From NCBI GenBank assembly GCA_963751355.1, contig CAVVVS010000055.1, positions 1 through 64,000 of the forward strand: 64,000 nt of DNA, read 5' to 3'. The stretch is from CAVVVS01 sp963751355. GTDB taxonomy: Bacteria > Bacteroidota > Ignavibacteria > Ignavibacteriales > Ignavibacteriaceae. The notes below the pieces were generated by a model, which was given only the letters and a program-made list of their open reading frames with translations, made no database searches and was not told where the DNA came from. Position numbers and translations under genes: made by a program. Positions within the stretch are counted from its first letter, which is position 1. The number at the start of each line of letters is the position of its first letter. This document shows positions 17,991 through 26,848 of the stretch, in pieces.

Positions 17991-18926
17991 TCATTTAAAG
18001 TTATTTTTAGGATAAGCAAATAATGCTCTGAAATAGTAAAAGGATTTTAAGAAAGTTAGTGTATCAAACTTAAATATGCCCATAATAAAATAAATTGGTA
18101 TTCGAAGCATGATTCCAAAATAATGGATCAAAATTGAAAGGAAAAATTTTATCCCTGAAAAATGTTTTTGGAAAAATTGAATCTTAGCTATATTTGCATT
18201 TTTAAATTTAAACCAATTATTTTTACTGGTAGTAGCACCGCCGATATGGATAATTGACGTAAAAGGATAAAACAATATTTTAGCACCCACTTTTTTAGCT
18301 CTATAACATAAGTCGGTTTCTTCACCATAGAAAAAAAATCTTTGGTCAAATCCATCTAATTTCTTAACCAAACTTGCAGTACATATTAAAAAAGCGCCTC
18401 TCATAAAATCTGCTTCTATAGGTTCTGTTATCTGTTTATAATGGAAATGAAATCGATTGAAAAGCTTGGATTTCTTAAAAATTAAATAGAGGAAAAAATT
18501 TTCTCCGATCAAATTCCATAGATTGAAAAAATCAACTACGGATAATTGTTCGGAATTATCTTTATGGAACAACTTACAACCTATTATGCATTCACCTAAA
18601 TCATTTTTATTTATAAATTGAATAATCTTATTGATAGAATTTTCAAGAAAGATTGTATCGTTGTTTAAGAATAAAATATAGCTTCCATTTGCATATTTCA
18701 GACCAATATTGTTTGCTTTCGAAAAGCCTTCATTTTTATCGTTTTTAACTAAGAATGTATTTTTGTATTTCCTCACGATTGTATCTACATTCCCCTGGGT
18801 TGAATTATTATCTACAATAATGATCTCATAATTTATCCCGGTTGTGAATAATTCTATCGAACTTAAACAATCATCTAATAACTTATCGCCATTATAATTA
18901 ACTATTATTATTGATACTAGAATCAT
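17991..18926 (-). CDS. Glycosyltransferase family 2 (rhamnosyltransferase-like)
   Basis: A 311-residue inverting GT2 enzyme with VSIIIVNYNGDKLLDDCLSS at the start, IIIVDNNSTQGN and NDTIFLE as the metal-binding NDD-like site. FFYGEETDLCYRAKKVG supplies the second acidic pair. The C-terminal 60 residues are hydrophobic and probably bind the membrane. It closely resembles the N-terminal half of the 6189-8171 fusion protein but lacks the extra domain. It sits 3 bases after the flippase gene, so translation is probably coupled. Confidence 0.9.
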   Translation of the reverse strand: MILVSIIIVNYNGDKLLDDCLSSIELFTTGINYEIIIVDNNSTQGNVDTIVRKYKNTFLVKNDKNEGFSKANNIGLKYANGSYILFLNNDTIFLENSINKIIQFINKNDLGECIIGCKLFHKDNSEQLSVVDFFNLWNLIGENFFLYLIFKKSKLFNRFHFHYKQITEPIEADFMRGAFLICTASLVKKLDGFDQRFFFYGEETDLCYRAKKVGAKILFYPFTSIIHIGGATTSKNNWFKFKNANIAKIQFFQKHFSGIKFFLSILIHYFGIMLRIPIYFIMGIFKFDTLTFLKSFYYFRALFAYPKNNFK

Positions 18927-18929
18927 TAA

Positions 18930-20390
18930 TTATTTATAAAATTTCAAAAATTTTTCTGAATACTTTTCTTTATTTAAAAGTCTTAATATAATGATAATTT
19001 CAGATTTTGAAAAATATTTTACTACAATCGTCAAAACCAATAATATTATTACTGAAAATACTATATAATAAATTAAAGAAATTCCGGAAATTAGATAAAT
19101 TGAAACGGGAAATACGGCAATCCATATAAATGAGTTAACTTTTAAAGACAGTTTTATATCTAAATGATTTAAATAGAAAAATAATAAGATAAATCCTGCA
19201 AAAGAAGATATTATTTTTGCAATAGAAGGTGCGACGAAAGAATAATGGGGTATCAAAATTAGTGTCAGAGTAGTATTTATAACAACCAATAATACAGCAT
19301 AATAAAAATTAAACTTTTGCTTATTATAAGCAGTTAACAAATCCAGCGAGAAAAAATTGCTAAATAAAAAAATTTGAGCTGATAATAATATTACAGATGG
19401 GACAACACTATCTAAATATGCAGTACCGAATAATAATTTTATTACGGCAGTGCACTTAAAAGTAAAAATAACGGATATTGATACCGAAATCATAAATAAT
19501 ATTTTGTATACTATTGAAATTATCCTCCGGTTTGATTCGTTGTTGCTAACGATATTTTTAACTATCATTGGAAATATAGTGCTGACTATTGCCGACGGTA
19601 TAATGCTTAAAGGCATGGTTATTCTAAGCGCGCTCCCATATATTCCTGCAGCATAAGTACCATCAAAATACTTTAATAATATAACATCAAATTGCTGATA
19701 TATTACCAACAAAATAACAAAACCAAATAAGGGTAATGACTCTTTCAATAACCATTTAATGTTTGAGTAATCGATTTCAAATCTAAAATTATACCGTTTA
19801 CAGATAATGTAAAATAGAATAATAAAACCGGGAATATTAGTAATTACATACCCGATTATAAAATATTCTAATCCTCCTCCAACGACAGGCATAAGTAAAA
19901 CCCAAATCAAGAAAAGGGAATTGTCCATTAGATTTAATATCATCGGGAAGTGCATACTAAGATTAACTTTGAAAGGCACGGATAAAAGGTCTCTAAAATT
20001 CTGAAATCTGGAAGAGAAAATAATGCCGAAAAGAAGAACATTCGTTAGAATAATTTCATTTTGAGCAAATCCGGCTAATATTGCTGAAAAATTATATAAT
20101 ATTAAAACACTTAGGAAGATTAAAAGCCTGATAAAAAGTGCCGTACTTAACAATTTTATTCTGCTGCTTTTAGAATATTCCCTAAATAAGATTGGTCCGA
20201 TTCCGAAGTCAACAGCTTTTGAAAGTATACCTACAATAGCAATCAAATAACTAAATTCACCAAAGATCTTTACCCCTAGAAACCTGGCAGCAAGTAATAT
20301 CGAAATCAGATTTAATAACAGGCTGCCGGCTTGACCGAATGTGACCGAAAAGACATTTCGTAATATTTTATGATAGGATGATTTTTGCAA
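18930..20390 (-). CDS. Wzx-type polysaccharide flippase
   Basis: A 486-residue membrane protein with about 12-14 hydrophobic segments. The N-terminus (RNVFSVTFGQAGSLLLNLIS, then AARFLGVKIFGEFSYLIA) is typical of the polysaccharide-transport branch of the MOP superfamily. It should flip undecaprenyl-linked repeat units to the periplasm before Wzy polymerises them. The neighbours, a Wzy-like and a Wzz-like gene immediately upstream, support this role. Base composition is more AT-rich than in the housekeeping genes, as often in surface-polysaccharide loci. Confidence 0.9.
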   Translation of the reverse strand: MQKSSYHKILRNVFSVTFGQAGSLLLNLISILLAARFLGVKIFGEFSYLIAIVGILSKAVDFGIGPILFREYSKSSRIKLLSTALFIRLLIFLSVLILYNFSAILAGFAQNEIILTNVLLFGIIFSSRFQNFRDLLSVPFKVNLSMHFPMILNLMDNSLFLIWVLLMPVVGGGLEYFIIGYVITNIPGFIILFYIICKRYNFRFEIDYSNIKWLLKESLPLFGFVILLVIYQQFDVILLKYFDGTYAAGIYGSALRITMPLSIIPSAIVSTIFPMIVKNIVSNNESNRRIISIVYKILFMISVSISVIFTFKCTAVIKLLFGTAYLDSVVPSVILLSAQIFLFSNFFSLDLLTAYNKQKFNFYYAVLLVVINTTLTLILIPHYSFVAPSIAKIISSFAGFILLFFYLNHLDIKLSLKVNSFIWIAVFPVSIYLISGISLIYYIVFSVIILLVLTIVVKYFSKSEIIIILRLLNKEKYSEKFLKFYK

Positions 20391-20424
20391 ATTTCACAAA
20401 GTATAAATTAACATTTTGATTAAA

Positions 20425-21786
20425 TCATTTTTTTAGTGAAAGTCTTTCGTAATTCTTAAGGGCTAATTTTTCAATTAAAGGTATTGTAAATATTAGAATT
20501 GTGATGCCGATTGTCCAGATAGATACTCTAGTAATAATCACAAGAAACGAGAAAAAAATGATAACGTAAAAATAAACCAACCAAAGTAAATAAAATGATT
20601 TTTTTTTCTCAAAAAATTTAAAGAAAAAAATAGTTGTTATAAATCCGATAAGAAATGGACCAACGAATAAACCTGCAGCCCCAAAGTCCGCGTGTAATTC
20701 GCGTAAGTAAGTCCCAGTATTAGTCCACATTGGAATTCTGTAACCTCTTTGATAAGTATTTGGTTTTTTAACCACGTCAAATTTTGACAAAACACTATAT
20801 ACAGTTAAAAAAGTATTTTGACCGAATTTAGCATGTTCTTCATCTAACAATAAATACTTATTTAATACACCAATATCTGAGCTTAAATAAAGATAAAGAG
20901 AAGGTGTGATAAGATAATTTCCCTTTAATTTAGTTAATTGATGTGATTCACCAGCAAAGGATTCATAAGTTCCTCGTATATTTCTTACTATACTAGCACC
21001 AACTATAGATAGCGTTAGGATAAAAAGTATAGCTATAATAAATCCCTTATTCGTTTTTTGGTATTCTTTTTCAACTCCGTAGTAGAAAACATATCTAGAG
21101 AAAACAAATGTTATTATAAAAACTAACATTGAAAATAATATCCCTGCTCTACCCACATTTGCTAATTCTTTTAAAATGACAGCAATAAACGGAAATATTC
21201 CAACAAAAGTTATTTTATTTTTGTGGGCAGAATAAATTGCAGATAAAAATACTGCAGAATATGCAAAAACATGAAGATAAGGAATCACCCCTTTTAGTTC
21301 GCCGTTAACTCTCATACGATAAATAATATTAGCATTTATAATAATTCCAGCTAAACTACCAAACATTTTAAAGAGAACATACCAATGTTGTAATGCAGCG
21401 CCTAATCCGATTATCCCCATTATTATTATAGAATATTTAAGAATCTTTCCATCATCTTTTACTAAATTAAATAATACACCTTTCTCATTTTTTAAGTGGT
21501 TTTTTAAATAAATTAGTTCCTTTTCTCGTCCAAACGTATTATGTGCAACAGTATAAAGTAAAATTCCAAGAATATATGTTAATGTTGAAAGTATTATAAC
21601 TATCCAGGTTTCAGTTCCTAATTCATAATAGCTTAGGAGTTTCATTTCATAAAGAAATATCATGCCCCCCCAAATTACCGAATAGATTGTTAAATGGTTA
21701 AACCATCTCTTCAACAAAAATCTTCCAAGGATACTTAAAGTTACTGTTATGATAAGTATAATAAAAAAAACCATACTTTTATTCAC
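20425..21786 (-). CDS. Wzy-like oligosaccharide repeat-unit polymerase
   Basis: A 453-residue protein with about 12 predicted membrane segments and one large loop in the second half (about residues 265-360, from SIVRNIRGTYESFAGESHQL to the HADFGAAG stretch). This is the topology of O-antigen polymerases. The loop, containing Arg and His, is the usual catalytic region. Sequence motifs are weak in this family, so topology and position between Wzz- and Wzx-like genes carry the call. It overlaps the Wzz-like gene by 8 bases, so the two are translationally coupled. Confidence 0.78.
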   Translation of the reverse strand: MNKSMVFFIILIITVTLSILGRFLLKRWFNHLTIYSVIWGGMIFLYEMKLLSYYELGTETWIVIILSTLTYILGILLYTVAHNTFGREKELIYLKNHLKNEKGVLFNLVKDDGKILKYSIIIMGIIGLGAALQHWYVLFKMFGSLAGIIINANIIYRMRVNGELKGVIPYLHVFAYSAVFLSAIYSAHKNKITFVGIFPFIAVILKELANVGRAGILFSMLVFIITFVFSRYVFYYGVEKEYQKTNKGFIIAILFILTLSIVGASIVRNIRGTYESFAGESHQLTKLKGNYLITPSLYLYLSSDIGVLNKYLLLDEEHAKFGQNTFLTVYSVLSKFDVVKKPNTYQRGYRIPMWTNTGTYLRELHADFGAAGLFVGPFLIGFITTIFFFKFFEKKKSFYLLWLVYFYVIIFFSFLVIITRVSIWTIGITILIFTIPLIEKLALKNYERLSLKK

Positions 21787-22999
21787 TTAATTTAAAAATG
21801 TTCGTTAATTTTTTATAAAAGTTGGTTTCCTTTCTTTCGAGTGGATTTTTAAAATTTTCCCTCTTATATACTATTTCTCCACGAAATGCAATTAACATAA
21901 ACATTATAAATAACGGGAATGTTATTCCGAGAATAATGAACGCTTTCTTAGGCCTATATTTTAGATTCGGTGGAACGGCTTTATCTAGGACCATGATTGT
22001 AGGTATATTATTCTGTTCCGTAACTTTGGCTTGTTCAGAAAGTGGTAATATAACTTCCATTATTTTGGTTTGAATCTTTAAATCTCTATAATACTTATAA
22101 TACTTTAAAAGTAAATCAGGTGCTTTTTTAAAAGGTATGAGGAAATTTGATTGATTTGTTATTGAAGGCGAATTTTTTAATGATGCAATTTTTTTCTTAA
22201 AAAAGTCGACTTGTGCCAACGCCGATTTGTACAGGGGAGAGTTATCTCCGTATTGTTTTTGTAATAACTCACTAGTTAATTCTTTTTTTACAAGTTCAGC
22301 TTCTAATTCAGCTGCTGCTTTAAAACCAGCGTCCAATTGATCAGGTACTACAAGAACCCCATATTTTTTCTGAAAATTGTACAGACTGTCTTCGGCAGAC
22401 TTTAAATCTCTCTGATTTTTGTTATATCTTTTTTCAATAAATATTCTATTATTTTTTGCTTGTTCAGTATTAAGGGCGATATTAATACTATCCATTATGG
22501 TTGTAAAATAATTAGCAATTTCAGCACTCTCTTTAGGATCCTTATTAATTACCGAAATCTCGATCATGCCAAATTCATTCTGGTCAAACGATATATCCCC
22601 CCGGAAAGCTTTCAAAGTTTTATCCATATTTGAATCTTTTATACCATAATAATTTATCAAGTTGAATTTTTGGATTACATCTGTTAATGCAGTTCTACTA
22701 TTCAAAATACCTAGAAGTACATCCATAGAACCTGAAGTTCCCCCCAATAATTTAGAGCCTAGAGAAACTATGGATGAATTATCACTTAATAAACTAGCAA
22801 ACCCGCCAAGATTATTGGAATTTTGAGGTGGTATTGTTACAACCGCTGTTGCTTTATACGTTTTAGGAATTAAGAAAGCAAATACAGTAGATATAATAGC
22901 TACTATAAATGTATTTATTATTATGAATTTTTTCCATTTATAAATTACATAAATATAATCCATAAAAGATTTGAGTGAAGATGTGTCTTTTTGATCCAT
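21779..22999 (-). CDS. Wzz-type chain-length determinant / polysaccharide co-polymerase
   Basis: A 406-residue protein with one membrane helix near residues 25-50 (KKFIIINTFIVAIISTVFAF) and a second near 370-390, which flank a long periplasmic region rich in coiled coil. The start of the periplasmic part (PKTYKATAVVTIPPQNSNN) and the proline-rich segment before the second helix (VLDKAVPPNLKYRPKKAFII) are classic Wzz features. It controls glycan chain length with the Wzy-like protein. No kinase domain follows. It is the first gene of the minus-strand operon, so the operon promoter should lie in 23000-23250. Confidence 0.92.
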   Translation of the reverse strand: MDQKDTSSLKSFMDYIYVIYKWKKFIIINTFIVAIISTVFAFLIPKTYKATAVVTIPPQNSNNLGGFASLLSDNSSIVSLGSKLLGGTSGSMDVLLGILNSRTALTDVIQKFNLINYYGIKDSNMDKTLKAFRGDISFDQNEFGMIEISVINKDPKESAEIANYFTTIMDSINIALNTEQAKNNRIFIEKRYNKNQRDLKSAEDSLYNFQKKYGVLVVPDQLDAGFKAAAELEAELVKKELTSELLQKQYGDNSPLYKSALAQVDFFKKKIASLKNSPSITNQSNFLIPFKKAPDLLLKYYKYYRDLKIQTKIMEVILPLSEQAKVTEQNNIPTIMVLDKAVPPNLKYRPKKAFIILGITFPLFIMFMLIAFRGEIVYKRENFKNPLERKETNFYKKLTNIFKLSE

Positions 23000-23257
23000 A
23001 TTTATACTCTATTAGTAAAGGATAAATTTTCTAAATTTTTAATTATCTTACAAACTTAATACATTTATAACTGTTATTTCAATACTAATTTTTAAATATC
23101 CTAGCTATTTATTCACATATTCAAATGAGATATGGGGGTTGAAATGCGAATTGTTAAAAATATAAATCTAAATTGAAAAATATTGCTTTTGAAAGATATA
23201 TGACAAAATAAGTTTTAATAAATATTCTTGGGAGAGATAATTATTATTCTAAACAAA

Positions 23258-24149
23258 TTATTTTATAATCCGTTGTGTGAATTGAGTGAGGGCATATTTA
23301 ATATTATTTAGATTTCTATTTGTTATAAATCTGTTTATAAATTGTAAGAAAGTAAGAACTATAATCTTGCTAAGATTTCTGGTTCTAAATCCATCAAAAG
23401 ACTTAGCATAGTTTCGGCGAATCATAAATTGATCACAAAGTTGAGAAAATAGAGTTTCAATTCTCTTTATAGACTTTCTCAATGTATAAGGTTGCTTTTT
23501 ATATTTGTCTTGATTAAAACGTAAAGGTGTTTTGAATATAATGTTTTCCGAATGGAATAAATCAATTTCAATTTCTTCAGAGACATCACCCTTATCACCA
23601 AGTAGAAAAGCATTATTTATTTTCTGTTTTACATCCGGTAGATAATTTACATCGCGAACAGAAGCTTTTATTAAATCATACGAAGTAAAGACTCTGTTGA
23701 TAGTCTAAAGCCATGAAGTTTGTAGCCATAAAAATAAGTTCTTTGAGAAGCGCGGTAACCTTTATCCGGTAAAATTTCAAAGTCTTCATGACATATTTTA
23801 GCTCTTGAGGCTCTTGATAGTTTACAGTCTTCCGGTGGCATAGAATCAATGATATAAATTTTTTCTGAATTGATTATTTTGTCTGAAAGAATTTCTCTTA
23901 GTCTTTCTGTTTGCAAAGAGAGTCTGCGACGCCTTATACTATATTTACTTCTGGTAATTAAATTTGGAATTTTTTTTTATACTCAGTATTTAATTTCATA
24001 AATAGATTATTCTCACTATAGATAGATAAAGCTTCACTGGTAAGAAAAAGAGCAATGACTTGAATATTAGAAAACTTAGGACGTCTACCAACTTTTGGGA
24101 AGTTTCCGTTTTTATCTACAGTATCTTTTAGTAAATTATTGATATTCAT
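23258..24149 (-). pseudogene. IS982-family transposase, broken by frameshifts
   Basis: Three open pieces in three frames together give one IS982 transposase. Piece 1 (from Met at 24149) has NFPKVGRRPKFSNIQVIALF. Piece 2 has KIYIIDSMPPEDCKLSRASR and YFYGYKLHGF. Piece 3 has AFLLGDKGD and SIKRIETLFSQLCDQFMIRR. All three acidic catalytic positions (IIDS, GDKG, RIET) are still present. One frame break lies at a run of nine A/T bases near 23970-23978, the other near 23700. Each could be a homopolymer-type read error, or the copy could be dead. No convincing terminal inverted repeats or target duplication were found. Confidence 0.8.
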
Positions 24150-24613
24150 ACAAAATCTATCGAATGTTTTTTTTAATGTTGCGCATTGAAAGCTACTATT
24201 TGTTGTTATGATTGATTTTACATCCATCTTTAAACAACTTTTAGGCCTACTTCTTTGCACAACTTTATTTTATTTCCAACAACGGATTAATTTTATATTA
24301 TTATTATCAAATTCCATTTTCAATGGAAGCTTTATATTAAAATTTAGAATTAATTCCACACCTCTTGATTTTTTCACAAATTCCTGTATCTTTGAACACA
24401 AAAAAGGATTATCTTTATTACAGATTTGCTACTTTAAGTAAGTTTTATTTATTTTTTATTACCAGAGTAGCAAAGTATGCCGATTTAGGGAATTTCTCTG
24501 GTCGGTTTTTTGTTATTATTATGAAACTTTTTTGTAAAGGAGTGAGTATATATTAAACATTTGTTACGATTTACATAGGTAATTGAAACTCAATAACAAT
24601 GAAAGGTACCGCG
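24150..24613. other. Gene-poor stretch between IS remnant and small gene, with a stem and T-run
   Basis: No convincing gene lies here; the short open frames are low-complexity and AT-rich. The notable feature is an exact 7-base inverted repeat, ACCAGAG at 24461-24467 and CTCTGGT at 24496-24502, followed by CGG and six T (24506-24511). This looks like a rho-independent terminator or attenuator on the plus strand, about 100 bases before the small gene at 24614, yet no plus-strand gene precedes it. GAAAGG at 24601-24606 is the likely ribosome-binding site of that gene. Confidence 0.4.
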
Positions 24614-24862
24614 ATGAAGACCATAAAAGCTAAAATCGATAATCCTTTATCTGATCTTATAAGTGATGATATATATGAACTTTTAAACTCCCAGGGGTTG
24701 ATCGACGAAAAATCGGTTAGAGATTATCAAATCCGGAAGAAATTTAAACAACTACGAGCAAATAAAGTTAGTGCCGGGGACGCAATAGACTCCATCAGGG
24801 AAGAATATCCCTATTTGCAGTTCGATACGATCAGAAAAATTGTTTACCAAATAAGCAAATAA
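24614..24862 (+). CDS. Small conserved-looking protein of unknown function
   Basis: An 82-residue, charged, probably helical protein without signal peptide or membrane segment. The tail (SAGDAIDSIREEYPYLQFDT, then IRKIVYQISK) could form a helix-turn-helix-like bundle, but no family is recognised. An upstream ATG at 24599 would add five residues. The ATG at 24614 is preferred because GAAAGG lies 7 bases before it. Codon use is normal and a strong terminator follows at 24950, so the gene is probably real and monocistronic. Confidence 0.55.
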   Translation: MKTIKAKIDNPLSDLISDDIYELLNSQGLIDEKSVRDYQIRKKFKQLRANKVSAGDAIDSIREEYPYLQFDTIRKIVYQISK

Positions 24863-24949
24863 TTACTTAATTAAAACCAATTATTAGTGTAGATTTCAAC
24901 ATATTTTATTAAGGGTAAGTATTTGCCTGTTGGTTTTAAAGAAGTTATG

Positions 24950-24982
24950 CCCGGTGAATATTTAATCACCGGGTTTTATTTT
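24950..24982 (+). terminator. Rho-independent terminator
   Basis: The stem CCCGGTGA (24950-24957) and TCACCGGG (24966-24973) has eight perfect pairs and an 8-base loop. It is followed by TTTTATTTTA. It lies 87 bases after the stop of the small gene at 24614-24862. Confidence 0.8.
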
Positions 24983-25000
24983 ATACTACTTTATAGTCGG

Positions 25001-25031
25001 TTTCCGGCATATCTGTAATAATAGCCGGAAA
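25001..25031 (+). terminator. Second hairpin, possible backup terminator
   Basis: TTTCCGGC (25001-25008) pairs perfectly with GCCGGAAA (25024-25031) around a 15-base loop, and TTTATTTATTTG follows. It is only 19 bases after the previous terminator. It could be a second terminator or a structured leader for the DUF3098 gene. Confidence 0.4.
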
Positions 25032-25153
25032 TTTATTTATTTGTTAAATTAATTTTTTTTATTTTTGTTTATATTAAATATCTATGATATTAACTGTTTT
25101 CCAATTATATATAATTTGATGCACACCATATTTGTAGAAGGAGAAACATTTTA

Positions 25154-25450
25154 ATGGCTAAACCTATAAAGAAACGAAATGCTAAATCAGCAAAGAAAAA
25201 AGCAGGATCCCCTTTTAATATTTATTGGAGTAAAAATAATTATCTCTTGCTCTTATTAGGCTTTGCTCTCCTTATCATAGGGTATTATTTTATGTCTATG
25301 GGAAAATGGGACAGTTTCCCTTCTTTGGTGGTATCTCCAATTATTCTTGTAATAGGTTATGTTATTGTTTTACCTATCGCCATTCTTTATCGTAAAAAGA
25401 ATGTAAAAGAAGATTCGCAGGATAAAGAAATTGCTCCTGGCAAAAGTTAA
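25154..25450 (+). CDS. DUF3098 family small membrane protein
   Basis: A 98-residue protein with a lysine-rich cytoplasmic N-terminus (residues 1-18) and two membrane helices (about 30-47 and 58-79). A charged tail follows. The layout and the NNYLLLLLGFALLIIGYYFM segment fit the DUF3098 family of Bacteroidota, whose function is unknown. AGAAGGAG lies at 25136-25143, 10 bases before the ATG. The next gene (a microcompartment pentamer) starts inside its 3' end with a 20-base overlap. Confidence 0.75.
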   Translation: MAKPIKKRNAKSAKKKAGSPFNIYWSKNNYLLLLLGFALLIIGYYFMSMGKWDSFPSLVVSPIILVIGYVIVLPIAILYRKKNVKEDSQDKEIAPGKS

Positions 25451-25709
25451 AGGAAACATAGTTTCTACCCAAAAGAACTTCTATCTTAAAGGGCATAAAC
25501 TTTTAATTGTGCAGCAAGTTGATCTGAAGGGCAATTTTATCGGGGAAAAGGATATAATTGCTCTCGATTTAATTGATTCCGGCATTGGCGATACAGTCCT
25601 GATAGTGCAGGAAGGCGCAGCGGTAAAACAAATGTTAGGACATCGAAACGCTCCCGTACATACAATGATTGTAGCAAATGTAGATGAAATTGAAGTAAAA
25701 ACCTCATAA
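25431..25709 (+). CDS. EutN/CcmL-family bacterial microcompartment vertex (BMC-P) protein
   Basis: A 92-residue single-domain protein. MLLAKVKGNIVSTQKNFYLKG is the typical start of EutN/CcmL pentamers, which cap microcompartment vertices. The oligonucleotide-fold core follows: LLIVQQVDLKG, IALDLIDSGIGDTVLIVQEG and PVHTMIVANVDEIEV. The start is TTG at 25431, inside the DUF3098 gene, so translation is probably coupled. No hexameric shell gene or cargo enzyme lies beside it; dprA follows after 17 bases. Either it serves a compartment encoded elsewhere or it has been recruited for another role. Confidence 0.85.
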   Translation: MLLAKVKGNIVSTQKNFYLKGHKLLIVQQVDLKGNFIGEKDIIALDLIDSGIGDTVLIVQEGAAVKQMLGHRNAPVHTMIVANVDEIEVKTS

Positions 25710-25726
25710 AAAAATAGATTTCTCTA

Positions 25727-26848
25727 TTGAGTAAACTCGGTATTGAGCAATTAACAAATTTAAAACTTCTTCTCTCGGTGGATGGTATCGGCCCCGGAAA
25801 GCTGAGAACCCTCCTATCAAAATTTAAATCAACTGATTCTATTTTATCTGCAGATTACTACTCTTTAATTAATGTTGAAGGTATAAATTCAAATCTTGCC
25901 AAAAGAATTTTAGGAACTTATAAAAACAAGGAGAAAATTAAAGCTTTTGTTACTAAGGAACTCGAGATACTTGAAAAAATGGGTGCTAAAATCATCACCA
26001 TCTGGGATGAAGAATATCCTCAACTGTTAAAAAAGATATACGACCCGCCTATAATATTTTATTCACTGGGAGAAATTCAGGAAAAAGATAAGTACTCGAT
26101 TGCTGTTGTGGGTACCAGACAACCTACTAACTACGGGAGATTACAGGCAGAAAAATTTACTTCCGATTTGGCTTCTCAAAATATCACTATCATAAGCGGA
26201 CTTGCCCGCGGTATCGATTCTATCGCACACAATGCAGCTCTAAAAAAAGGAGGAAGAACTATTGCAGTAATCGGCTCGGGTTTGGATGTGATTTATCCGC
26301 CGGAGAATAAAAAATTGTTTGATGAAATTTCTGAAAAAGGAACTATAATTTCAGAATATAGCTTAGGAACAAAACCGGATGCGCAAAATTTTCCCAAAAG
26401 GAACAGAATTATTTCAGGATTAAGTTTGGGAAGCATTATTATTGAAACCGGTATAAAAGGCGGGGCAATGCAGACCGCTTCTTTTGCACTCGATCAAAAT
26501 AGAGAAGTTTTTTCTATTCCGGGAAATTTGGGTGTAAAGCAATCCGAGGGAACAAACACCTTAATTCAACGCGGGGAAGCAAAATTAATTAGAAGTGCAG
26601 AGGACGTCTTGGTCGAACTTGAACTTAAATTAAAACCTGTATTAGGGAAAAATATTCCCAAACCCCAGATGGAATTGAATCTATTCGAGGAAAAAATAAT
26701 TGCTAGTTTAGAAAATAATCCGCTCCAAATTGATAAGATAGCTTCACTTACAAATTTTTCAACTTCTGATTGCCTGGTTCACCTGCTTTCATTAGAATTT
26801 AAAGGATTGGTAAAACAACTTCCCGGTAAAATGTTTGCTCTTCTTTAA
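25727..26848 (+). CDS. dprA: DNA-processing protein DprA (natural transformation)
   Basis: Loads RecA onto incoming single-stranded DNA during transformation. The 373 residues contain an N-terminal helix-hairpin-helix-like part and the Rossmann-like core with SIAVVGTRQPTNYGR. GLARGIDSIAHNAALKKGGR, GSGLDVIYPPEN and PKRNRIISGLS follow. A C-terminal winged-helix-like domain covers about 310-373. Translation probably starts at TTG 25727, matching the family N-terminus. It is the third gene of a tight plus-strand set and its stop overlaps by 4 bases the stop of the convergent methyltransferase gene. Confidence 0.95.
   Translation: MSKLGIEQLTNLKLLLSVDGIGPGKLRTLLSKFKSTDSILSADYYSLINVEGINSNLAKRILGTYKNKEKIKAFVTKELEILEKMGAKIITIWDEEYPQLLKKIYDPPIIFYSLGEIQEKDKYSIAVVGTRQPTNYGRLQAEKFTSDLASQNITIISGLARGIDSIAHNAALKKGGRTIAVIGSGLDVIYPPENKKLFDEISEKGTIISEYSLGTKPDAQNFPKRNRIISGLSLGSIIIETGIKGGAMQTASFALDQNREVFSIPGNLGVKQSEGTNTLIQRGEAKLIRSAEDVLVELELKLKPVLGKNIPKPQMELNLFEEKIIASLENNPLQIDKIASLTNFSTSDCLVHLLSLEFKGLVKQLPGKMFALL

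Noticed and set aside
24365..24556. Open frame of 63 codons before the small gene
   Set aside because: Low-complexity, rich in Phe and Ile, crosses the stem with T-run, and lacks a ribosome-binding site.
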